DNA from: Candidatus Saccharimonadota bacterium
GTDB lineage: Bacteria; Patescibacteriota; Saccharimonadia; Saccharimonadales; Saccharimonadaceae
Assembly (NCBI GenBank): GCA_020428185.1
Contig: JAGQNH010000078.1
Coordinates: 1-6,601 of the forward strand
DNA length: 6,601 bases
Reading direction: 5' to 3'
Part shown: positions 1-5,859 of the stretch, in pieces
Numbering within the stretch: position 1 is the first letter of the stretch
Layout: each line of letters begins with the position of its first letter
Notes under the pieces: model-generated
What the model was told of the DNA's origin: nothing
Database searches by the model: none
Seen by the model: the letters and a program-made list of their open reading frames with translations, nothing else
Program-made: the position numbers and the translations under genes

Positions 1-566
1 CGGCCCTTATACCGAGGCCAGAGTCCGAAACAATAATTACTATCGCTAGCGATATTATTTCGTCCAAATTATCCTCATCGACTGAAAAAATAAAACTCAT
101 CGATGTTGGCACAGGTACCGGATGTCTCGGTATCACATTACAGCTAGAACACCCCGATATAGATGTCACCCTAATCGACAACAGCCTCCATGCCCTCAAT
201 CTCGCAAAAGAAAATGCAGTTCTATTAAAAGCAAGCGTACACCCAATAAAAAACAATCTCCTAAGTGACCTCACTACCCCGACTGACATAATTATCGCAA
301 ATCTTCCATATGTCGACAAAAGCTGGACAGTTTCACCCGACACACAGTTCGAACCAGATGAAGCGCTCTATGCATCTAACGGCGGCCTGTTTCTCATATT
401 TCGACTTCTAGATCAAGCGACACTCACACTAAAGCCTGGCGGCTATATTCTTATAGAATCCGATCCTAGACAGCAAAATGACATAATCACACACGCTCAA
501 TCAATTAGATTCACCCATATCAAAACCGAAGGATACGTGACCGTATTTAGCTACTCGACGAACTAG
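1..566 (+). CDS. prmC: Peptide chain release factor N5-glutamine methyltransferase PrmC (HemK), 3' part
   Basis: The left edge of the window cuts this gene; the first whole codon is at base 3 and TAG is at 564-566, leaving 187 residues. The fragment opens with LIPRPESE (residues 2-9), matching the IPRPETE signature that leads into the catalytic domain of PrmC. The SAM-binding motif DVGTGTGCLGI follows at about 34-44, then the substrate-motif position as ANLPYV (99-104), and a C-terminal LKPGGYILIESDPRQ stretch. PrmC methylates the glutamine of the GGQ motif in release factors RF1 and RF2, using S-adenosylmethionine, in the cytosol. The family motif is NPPY; here it is NLPY, with the Asn and Tyr kept. 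The IPRPE signature argues for PrmC rather than the ribosomal-protein methyltransferase PrmB. The missing part should be the N-terminal helical domain. The end of the gene overlaps the convergent htrA gene by 20 bp. Confidence 0.88.
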   Translation, partial: ALIPRPESETIITIASDIISSKLSSSTEKIKLIDVGTGTGCLGITLQLEHPDIDVTLIDNSLHALNLAKENAVLLKASVHPIKNNLLSDLTTPTDIIIANLPYVDKSWTVSPDTQFEPDEALYASNGGLFLIFRLLDQATLTLKPGGYILIESDPRQQNDIITHAQSIRFTHIKTEGYVTVFSYSTN

Positions 567-1746
567 GATAGGCTTCAAGCGTAACAGTAACTGTCAATGT
601 CTTACCGTCTCTAATAACAACCAACGGCACCACTTCACCTGTTCCATACTCAGATATCAGACTGCTTAAATTACCCTGTTGCCCTACGTCAATGTCGCCA
701 ACTTTAGTCACAATATCTTCGTTTTTTAGCCCCGCCTTGTCCGCAGGACTATTCGACACAACACCCGAGCCTCGACTCGCATGCACATACGCCCCCTTCT
801 TTACGGGAAGTTCGTATTTCTTTGCTACCTCTGGAGTGATATCAATATAGTTCACTCCAAGATACGCACGCTCAATCTTACCTGTCTTTTGCAAATTCTT
901 GATAATACCCTTTGCCGAATTTATAGGAATAGAAAATCCAATACTCTGAGCATTTTGCGCTACCGCAGTATTTATGCCGATCACTTGACCACTCAAATTC
1001 ACAAGTGGACCCCCAGAATTACCCGGATTAATCGCTGCATCGGTCTGGATTAAGTCAGTTAGATTCTCAAACGACCCGCCATCGCTTGCCGATATAGGAC
1101 GACCGGTGCCGGATATAATGCCACTTGTCACAGTATTTTGGAATTGCCCGAGTGAATTACCTATCGCAACAACATTCTGGCCAATACGAATAGAGCTAGA
1201 ATCTCCAAGCGTTGCAGGCGCTAGGTTTTTTACACCGCCGATTTTTACAAAAGCCAAATCATTTAATGGGTCTATCCCGACAATACGCACGTCTTCATAT
1301 ACAGTGCCGTCACTTGTCATTACAGATAATGTATCACTACCCTCAACAACATGTTTATTTGTCAAAATATAGCCATCCTTACTCAAAATAATCCCACTAC
1401 CCGCGCCTTCCTGAACTCTCTGAGAGCCAAAAAACGATTCTGTCGTACCTTGCGTGATAATCGAAACCACACTAGGTCCAACCTTCGTAGCGACTGCAGA
1501 TATGTTCCTCTCCTCTGTACTAACAACCGCATTTCCGTCCGGAGTACTGTATCTATCTATCACTATGCCGGTATTATTAATCTGATAGCCCATATAGCCT
1601 CCGCCAAGACCTGCCGTAAAACATGCGGCCAGCAAAATCAACACGGCGCCAAGATGCCTGCCGCCACCGATATGCTTCTTACGGCTCACAGCCTTATAGC
1701 TAGCACCTGGCTGCTCTGGTAATTCCTGTTTTTGCTCGCTATCCAT
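547..1746 (-). CDS. HtrA/DegP-type serine protease, membrane-anchored, one PDZ domain
   Basis: This is a 399-residue trypsin-like protease of the HtrA/DegP/DegQ family, which degrades or refolds damaged proteins outside the cytoplasmic membrane. A basic N-terminal stretch (about 1-31) is followed by a hydrophobic anchor (about 32-55) and a linker. The protease domain (about 80-290) has a full catalytic triad: His132 in TNKHVV, Asp163 in NDLAFVKI and Ser244 in NPGNSGGPL. A single PDZ domain (about 292-392) contains AYLGV and the SPADKAGL loop. Length and architecture match Gram-positive-type HtrA proteins. The hydrophobic segment contains LAAC (39-42), which fits a lipobox, although Cys42 lies late and hydrophobic residues continue after it. 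The protein ends in five serines. The gene starts 34 bp after the upstream membrane-protein gene, so co-transcription is likely. Its end overlaps prmC. The ATG at 1744-1746 was chosen because it gives the complete N-terminus and has a purine-rich stretch just upstream. Confidence 0.95.
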   Translation of the reverse strand: MDSEQKQELPEQPGASYKAVSRKKHIGGGRHLGAVLILLAACFTAGLGGGYMGYQINNTGIVIDRYSTPDGNAVVSTEERNISAVATKVGPSVVSIITQGTTESFFGSQRVQEGAGSGIILSKDGYILTNKHVVEGSDTLSVMTSDGTVYEDVRIVGIDPLNDLAFVKIGGVKNLAPATLGDSSSIRIGQNVVAIGNSLGQFQNTVTSGIISGTGRPISASDGGSFENLTDLIQTDAAINPGNSGGPLVNLSGQVIGINTAVAQNAQSIGFSIPINSAKGIIKNLQKTGKIERAYLGVNYIDITPEVAKKYELPVKKGAYVHASRGSGVVSNSPADKAGLKNEDIVTKVGDIDVGQQGNLSSLISEYGTGEVVPLVVIRDGKTLTVTVTLEAYPSSSSS

Positions 1747-1780
1747 ATCCCCACTCTACCCTAGATTTCTTATATTTTTC
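1747..1780 (-). promoter_or_regulatory. htrA upstream gap with weak -10-like hexamer and purine-rich leader
   Basis: The 34-bp gap between the membrane-protein stop and the htrA ATG reads on the minus strand as a TATAAG hexamer (1769-1774, one mismatch to TATAAT) followed by a purine-rich stretch ending in GTGGGG just before the start. No -35 element was seen at the usual distance. A start about 7 nt after the hexamer would give a leader of some 16 nt. The GGGG lies only 2 nt from the ATG, so it is not a well-placed Shine-Dalgarno. This is weak evidence, and read-through from upstream is the simpler model. Confidence 0.25.
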
Positions 1781-2581
1781 TTAGACTGCGCCACCACTTG
1801 GAACTGCATTCAACCCAGTAAACAACAATGCAATCAATAGAACAATCGTAAATATAAGAGGAAGCATAATATCATTTCGCTTAATTGTCTTGTGTCTAAC
1901 GTACAACTGGTACGATCGCTCAAGCAAGAAGCTAAGCGCCGCCAACAAGATTGTCACCTGAGGTACCTTTAATTGAGGCGCAAAGAATAGTGGGTACGCA
2001 ATCGTCCAATGGTACGTCAACCAGCCTATTTCAGCAAAGATAAATCCACCAAGAAGACTCAGTAACCTCACGTCACTTTCTGTGTGTGATACAAGCACAT
2101 GACGAGCACACGAATAGCCCATCAACCACATCATCACCACAACAACCGATGATGGCCACTCATACGAGACACTCATCAACGCCATAGTACCCACAACAAC
2201 AGCAACACCCGCTTGAGACGCAACTGCAGCAACTCTTGTTCTCGGCTTCAAAAACAGCAACCACAACACATACAATACGGTCAAACCTACCTGTACAGTG
2301 AGCATATTGCTATCGGCAGTTTGCCCTGCAATATATATAAGAACGGCTATTCCGAAGCTGACAATCATATCAACCATATTCGCCTCAACATGAGCAAACC
2401 AATAGCGAGGACGAACCGCCAATACACGCCACTTACTCAATAGCACTAGTACAATCGCAAGCCACGGCGTACCCGTAGCAAGCGTCGAAATAAGTACAGT
2501 AAGCGCAAGTGCTATATTCAAAAATATATAGACTCCCTCACTTACAAACGTCCGTCGTCTGACTATTCGCAGAAATTCCAT
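1781..2581 (-). CDS. Polytopic membrane protein of unknown function
   Basis: I do not recognise this 266-residue protein. It is strongly hydrophobic, with about eight or nine candidate membrane helices at roughly 18-36, 38-50, 68-86, 95-112, 116-137, 142-158, 173-191, 206-222 and 237-257. The first 11 residues are basic (MEFLRIVRRRT), which by the positive-inside rule places the N-terminus in the cytoplasm. The most distinctive segment is the charged and aromatic loop after the second helix (about 50-68), with KWRVLAVRPRYWFAHVEAN. A second charged loop, around 160-172, contains RHVLVSHTESDVR. No catalytic motif, transporter signature or soluble domain could be identified. It lies 22 bp after the LCP gene and 34 bp before htrA on the same strand, so a role in the cell envelope is a guess from context only. 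The ATG at 2579-2581 lacks a Shine-Dalgarno and sits 11 nt downstream of a consensus -10 box. Confidence 0.85.
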   Translation of the reverse strand: MEFLRIVRRRTFVSEGVYIFLNIALALTVLISTLATGTPWLAIVLVLLSKWRVLAVRPRYWFAHVEANMVDMIVSFGIAVLIYIAGQTADSNMLTVQVGLTVLYVLWLLFLKPRTRVAAVASQAGVAVVVGTMALMSVSYEWPSSVVVVMMWLMGYSCARHVLVSHTESDVRLLSLLGGFIFAEIGWLTYHWTIAYPLFFAPQLKVPQVTILLAALSFLLERSYQLYVRHKTIKRNDIMLPLIFTIVLLIALLFTGLNAVPSGGAV

Positions 2582-2592
2582 AAGATACCTAT

Positions 2593-2601
2593 ATTATAGC
2601 A
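2593..2601 (-). promoter_or_regulatory. Extended -10 promoter element upstream of the membrane protein
   Basis: The minus strand reads TGCTATAAT, a perfect extended -10 (TGn plus TATAAT), inside the 22-bp gap after the LCP stop codon. No convincing -35 hexamer lies 16-18 nt upstream, which extended -10 promoters often tolerate. The expected transcription start, about 7 nt after the hexamer, is near 2586. That leaves a leader of only about 5 nt before the ATG at 2581 and no room for a Shine-Dalgarno. It would drive the membrane protein and htrA independently of the LCP gene. It is predicted from sequence only. Confidence 0.5.
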
Positions 2602-2603
2602 CG

Positions 2604-4277
2604 TCATTGAGACGAAACTGGCTGCTTGCCCAGAATAAGAACGAATCTTGTCTCAGAATCAACAACCAATGGCGGCGCACCTTTTGTGATCTTCACACCA
2701 TACAATTTTTGTAGTTTTTGAGCAGTTGCAGCATTACCAGAACCAATCTTATAGAGAGTATACCTCGCATACTCGCCAGCAGGTGCGTTTCCAATAACCC
2801 CTATAGTAAACTTGCCTGCCTCCAGCTTGTCTGCCTCACTCCGAGCCGCACCCTCTATGCCAGACGCATTATAGACAGAAACCGCTGCAGCCTCCTGCGA
2901 AACAGGATCGGATGACAATTTTTGTCGTACGGTTACGCGCAATTGTGAGTAATCGTATGTTCCGGCTGCCGGTACAACAACGCTTTGTCCGTTAACATTT
3001 CCTGTTGTCATGATCGGGATATCACCATCAATAAGACTAATCGAACGTATATCTTCGCTTTTTATATCCTGAGCCAATGATACGAGCGTCCTAAATTCCT
3101 TTGTCTGGAACGTTGTACGAAGGTTATTCCCCAAGGCATCGATAATTGCAGACACTTTACTAAAATCAGCAAGCACTCCAGCGCTCGATGCTTTATCCTT
3201 TAGCGCTTTAATTATCTTTTGCTGATTTTTCTCACGATCAAAGTTAGATTGCGCCAGCCCCCATGTAGGCGCCGAATCACCTCGAGCCTGCGCTAGATAC
3301 AAAGCGTGTTCGGCATCAAGCACGGCCGGACCCGGCGGATAATCAATAAAGTGGCCCCGCGGAGGACACCGTCGCAATCGCTCGGCGTAACTCACCTTCC
3401 AGTCACCCGCACCACACTTCCAGTCAAAATTGCTATCCATCACACTGCCAGGCTTCACGCCGTATGGCACAGGGCCGTTGCCCTCAATAACAACTGTAAT
3501 TTTGCCACCTACAGCCTTAATGAGTTGCCTCATAACAGTGTAGTTCACATTAACACCATACTGTACACTGAGTCCAAATATACCACCTACAAAGTTACCC
3601 GCCTTTACTAGAGCTTTTCTGTCAGGACCAACACCCGTGCCGTCATGCACGCAACCATAATACTCATTTATCTTTCCGCTATAACCCGAATTACAGCCTA
3701 TACCGTATTGAACATACAGATCACGAGGAATGCTAATCATATACGCATTTTTTTTGTTCTGATCGATACTAAGTATCATCATTGAATCCGTCAATGTGCC
3801 ACCTTGATGGCCTGGGTCATCCTCAGACGTACCAAGTATTAATATATTACTTCGACCATTTGCGTCTTGTTTCAACGGTACATTTTGAAAAATATCTAAA
3901 ATACTTCCCTGAAATACATTCGTACTCGCAATAATCGTCTTTATGCCTACATATGCACCAATACCGATGAGAATGACAATTATCGCAATAACTGCTCTCT
4001 TAATCCATTCCCGTCTCGCTAATATATGCGCTGGTGTTACAGGACGACGCCTCTTCCTTGGCGGCTGCCGCTGCTCTTCTTCATCAAGACCACGAAGCGA
4101 TGCATCTATCTCGGCACGAGTAATCGTACTCCTCGTAGGCTGTGGTCGTGAAGACTTTTCAGGTTCCTGCTGCTTTTCAATACTCTTAAAATTCGCCTCG
4201 CCACTAATAACACCCCCCAGCCTTCTCTCTGGTCGACGCGGTATAAATCCATCCATCGGAGCATTCTTTTTTGCCAT
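2604..4277 (-). CDS. LCP (LytR-CpsA-Psr) family cell-wall glycopolymer transferase with LytR C-terminal domain
   Basis: This 557-residue protein belongs to the LCP family, whose members transfer undecaprenyl-linked glycopolymers to peptidoglycan on the outer face of the membrane. A long cytosolic N-terminal region (1-93) is rich in Arg, Pro, Gln and Glu and ends in a basic PRKRRRPV patch. One membrane helix follows (about 94-117). The LCP domain begins at about 144 with NILILGTSEDD, includes TLTDSMMILSID (161-172) with the conserved Asp164, and has the hallmark SIPRD (182-186). YLAQARGD (327-334) and FDREKNQQ (346-353) correspond to the conserved arginine and RQQ region near its end. A LytR_C-type domain occupies about 464-551 (VSVYNASGIEGAA to RFVLILG). 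Cysteines at 195, 209, 288 and 304 all lie outside the membrane, within insert-like segments. The gene probably heads the operon with the membrane protein and htrA, and is divergent from lepB. The stop is TGA. The substrate polymer cannot be told from sequence. Confidence 0.9.
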   Translation of the reverse strand: MAKKNAPMDGFIPRRPERRLGGVISGEANFKSIEKQQEPEKSSRPQPTRSTITRAEIDASLRGLDEEEQRQPPRKRRRPVTPAHILARREWIKRAVIAIIVILIGIGAYVGIKTIIASTNVFQGSILDIFQNVPLKQDANGRSNILILGTSEDDPGHQGGTLTDSMMILSIDQNKKNAYMISIPRDLYVQYGIGCNSGYSGKINEYYGCVHDGTGVGPDRKALVKAGNFVGGIFGLSVQYGVNVNYTVMRQLIKAVGGKITVVIEGNGPVPYGVKPGSVMDSNFDWKCGAGDWKVSYAERLRRCPPRGHFIDYPPGPAVLDAEHALYLAQARGDSAPTWGLAQSNFDREKNQQKIIKALKDKASSAGVLADFSKVSAIIDALGNNLRTTFQTKEFRTLVSLAQDIKSEDIRSISLIDGDIPIMTTGNVNGQSVVVPAAGTYDYSQLRVTVRQKLSSDPVSQEAAAVSVYNASGIEGAARSEADKLEAGKFTIGVIGNAPAGEYARYTLYKIGSGNAATAQKLQKLYGVKITKGAPPLVVDSETRFVLILGKQPVSSQ

Positions 4278-4290
4278 AAATACTCAATCT

Positions 4291-4296
4291 ATCATA
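4291..4296 (-). promoter_or_regulatory. Candidate -10 box for the LCP gene
   Basis: The minus strand reads TATGAT here (five of six to TATAAT), with a poor -35 candidate TATTCA about 17 nt upstream (4314-4319). Transcription starting about 7 nt downstream, near 4284, would leave a leader of roughly 7 nt before the ATG at 4277. The bases just before that ATG (GATTGAGTATTT) contain no good Shine-Dalgarno. The region is AT-rich, so a chance match is possible. Confidence 0.35.
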
Positions 4297-4334
4297 CAAA
4301 ATTTTTGCTCGTATGAATATAGTTATCCTTACTG

Positions 4335-4345
4335 GAGTATTACTC
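4335..4345. repeat. Small palindrome GAGTA-T-TACTC in the LCP/lepB divergent region
   Basis: This is a perfect 5-bp inverted repeat around one central base. The half-site recurs as AATACTC (4279-4285) just before the LCP start codon, and a separate 7-bp inverted pair, TATGAAT (4312-4318) and ATTCATA (4349-4355), lies in the same 92-bp divergent region. The palindrome sits where the lepB -35 would be expected, so it could be an operator, but sites this short occur often by chance in AT-rich DNA. Confidence 0.25.
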
Positions 4346-4355
4346 GAAATTCATA

Positions 4356-4361
4356 TATAGT
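4356..4361 (+). promoter_or_regulatory. Candidate -10 box for lepB
   Basis: TATAGT (five of six to TATAAT) lies within an AT-rich run directly before lepB. A start about 7 nt downstream would fall near 4368, two bases before the ATG at 4370. No Shine-Dalgarno precedes that ATG; the nearest GGAG (4334-4337) is over 30 nt away. A TATATA at 4354-4359 is an alternative. The -35 region (4333-4338, TGGAGT) is poor. Confidence 0.35.
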
Positions 4362-4369
4362 ATATAGAA

Positions 4370-4969
4370 ATGGAACAAAAAGTCTCTAAACGCGCCCCTT
4401 GGCTAAAAGATTTCACGAGTCTTCTGTTTTTTGTAGTAGCGGTCATTATCGGAACAGTCCTCATAAATACTTTTATATTCCGAAGCTTCAACGTCGAGGG
4501 CCCAAGCATGGAGACAACGCTCTATACCGGTGATCGTCTCATAGTAAATCGTATGCCAGTCACCCTAGCACAGCTACAAAATAAACAGTACGTGCCAGAC
4601 AGGGGTCAAATTATCGTTTTCAAAAATCCACAATATACTGCTGGCAGTCCAGATGAATACATCGTGAAGCGTGTCATCGGCTTCGCAGGTGAACACGTTG
4701 TCTTAAAAGACGGCAAATATACTGTTTATAATTCAGAGCACCCAGAGGGATTTAATCCTGATGACGCCAACCACGGCGAACCAGGCAGCCCGACATCTGG
4801 AAGCGCCGATGTTGTGGTTCCAGACGGCACATTATTCGTTAGTGGTGACCATCGTCAAGGAAACTATTCCTTTGACTCTCGTAACGGATTAGGATACGTC
4901 CCTCTATACGACGTCGTTGGGCCAGTGAGCTTACGCATTATACCAATTACCGGTATTCGAGCATTTTAA
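4370..4969 (+). CDS. lepB: Signal peptidase I
   Basis: This 199-residue type I signal peptidase cleaves signal peptides from secreted proteins on the outer face of the membrane by a Ser/Lys dyad. A short cytosolic N-terminus is followed by one membrane helix (about 15-37). Ser46 lies in VEGPSMETTL (box B) and is the nucleophile; Lys100 in YIVKRVIG (box D) is the general base. Box E reads GDHRQGNYSFDSRNGLG (159-175). The usual form is GDNRxxSxDSR, so Asn is replaced by His161 and there appear to be two extra residues before the DSR. Size and single-helix layout match the Gram-positive-type enzyme. The ATG at 4370-4372 gives a complete N-terminus but has no Shine-Dalgarno. The gene is divergent from the LCP gene across 92 bp and convergent with parB, with 5 bp between the two stop codons. 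Confidence 0.95.
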   Translation: MEQKVSKRAPWLKDFTSLLFFVVAVIIGTVLINTFIFRSFNVEGPSMETTLYTGDRLIVNRMPVTLAQLQNKQYVPDRGQIIVFKNPQYTAGSPDEYIVKRVIGFAGEHVVLKDGKYTVYNSEHPEGFNPDDANHGEPGSPTSGSADVVVPDGTLFVSGDHRQGNYSFDSRNGLGYVPLYDVVGPVSLRIIPITGIRAF

Positions 4970-4974
4970 GCCAC

Positions 4975-5859
4975 TTATTCGCTCAGTAGTTTTGTAATTC
5001 TATCGAATTCTGTATCATTCTTAAACGGAATAACAATCTTGCCCGCACCACGTGTATTCGTTCGTATTTGAACCGGTGATGAGAAGCGCATAGACAATCT
5101 TTCGAGAGTCTCATGATGATCTGGCCCCGCCACATCATCACCGGGAGAATCTACTTTTTTTGCCTTTTTTAAATCAACAACATATTGTTCAATCTTTCGC
5201 GCGCTCCACTCCTCTTGCAGTATCCGTGGCAAAACAGATGCAATATCCTCAGGATCTGCATTTATTAGTGGCCTTGCCTGTCCTTCAGTCAATTGACCAT
5301 CTTGAATGGCCTTTTTGACAATTTCTGGCAATCTCAAAAGTCGCAGTGTATTACTGACTGCACTCACTGACTTACCGCCAACTCGTTGGCCAATCTCTTC
5401 CAGCGACAAATTAAACTGATCGCGCAATTTCAAATAAGCCGTTGCCGTCTCGAGAACATTCAAATCTCTACGTTGCAAGTTTTCGATCAATGATATCTCT
5501 AATTTATGCTGGTCATCCAATGTTCGTACAAGTGCAGGAACCCTATCAAGCCCTGCTCTGCTCGCACCACGAAATCGTCGTTCACCAGCAACAATCTCAT
5601 ACTTGCCATCACCCACAGGCGTTAATACAATCGGCTGAATAACGCCGTGATCACGAATGGACTGCGCTAACTCTTCCAATGCTTGCTCGTCAAATGTTTG
5701 ACGGGGCTGCTTGGGATTTACCTTGATATCCTCTAGTAATATCTCACGAAAATCACTCAATTGCTCGTCCTGAGACGCAGTCGGATCAAGTGACTCATCA
5801 ATCAAATCCGTAGGAATTAATGATTCAAATCCCCTACCAAGACCTTTTTTCATAGTCAT
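4975..5859 (-). CDS. parB: Chromosome-partitioning protein ParB
   Basis: This 294-residue ParB/Spo0J-family protein binds centromere-like parS sites, spreads as a CTP-dependent clamp and stimulates the ParA ATPase. The N-terminal ParA-interaction motif is GLGRGFESLIP (6-16). The ParB/Srx domain follows, with VNPKQPRQTFD (47-57), HGVIQPI (71-77) and the CTP-binding arginine motif GERRFRG (92-98), where Gly98 replaces the usual Ala. Next come ENLQRRDLNVLE (126-137) and a helix-turn-helix at about 151-173 (LSLEEIGQRVG to SAVSNTLRLLRL). A lysine-rich linker (about 229-240) leads to the C-terminal dimerisation domain (about 250-294). Length is typical of chromosomal ParB. It overlaps parA by 4 bp (ATGA) and is translationally coupled to it. 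The first ATG at 5857-5859 was chosen over Met3 because of the well-placed Shine-Dalgarno. No parS-like 16-mer was seen in the window. Confidence 0.96.
   Translation of the reverse strand: MTMKKGLGRGFESLIPTDLIDESLDPTASQDEQLSDFREILLEDIKVNPKQPRQTFDEQALEELAQSIRDHGVIQPIVLTPVGDGKYEIVAGERRFRGASRAGLDRVPALVRTLDDQHKLEISLIENLQRRDLNVLETATAYLKLRDQFNLSLEEIGQRVGGKSVSAVSNTLRLLRLPEIVKKAIQDGQLTEGQARPLINADPEDIASVLPRILQEEWSARKIEQYVVDLKKAKKVDSPGDDVAGPDHHETLERLSMRFSSPVQIRTNTRGAGKIVIPFKNDTEFDRITKLLSE

Noticed and set aside
584..594. ACAGTAACTGT palindrome near the htrA 3' end
   Set aside because: It falls in codons for the alternating Val-Thr strand at the end of the PDZ domain, so coding constraint explains it, and no T-run follows.
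781..1722. Three + strand open frames of 88-123 codons opposite htrA
   Set aside because: They lie wholly antisense to a gene with a complete catalytic triad and PDZ domain, and their translations show no domain or sensible composition.
3943..4389. A 148-codon + strand open frame opposite the LCP N-terminus and running into lepB
   Set aside because: It is antisense to the conserved LCP gene, overlaps the lepB start in another frame and resembles no protein family; the open frame follows from codon bias on the other strand.
4966..4976. TAAG-CCA-CTTA hairpin between lepB and parB as an intrinsic terminator
   Set aside because: The stem is only 4 bp and AT-rich, and is made of the two stop codons; it is too weak to call.
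5049..5054. CACGTG core as a possible parS site
   Set aside because: The parS consensus TGTTTCACGTGAAACA needs matching flanks; the bases around this core do not fit and it lies in the coding sequence of the parB C-terminus.
5153..5170. T-runs on the + strand as a possible terminator
   Set aside because: These are the complement of lysine codons in the ParB linker (KKAKK), with no GC-rich stem before them.
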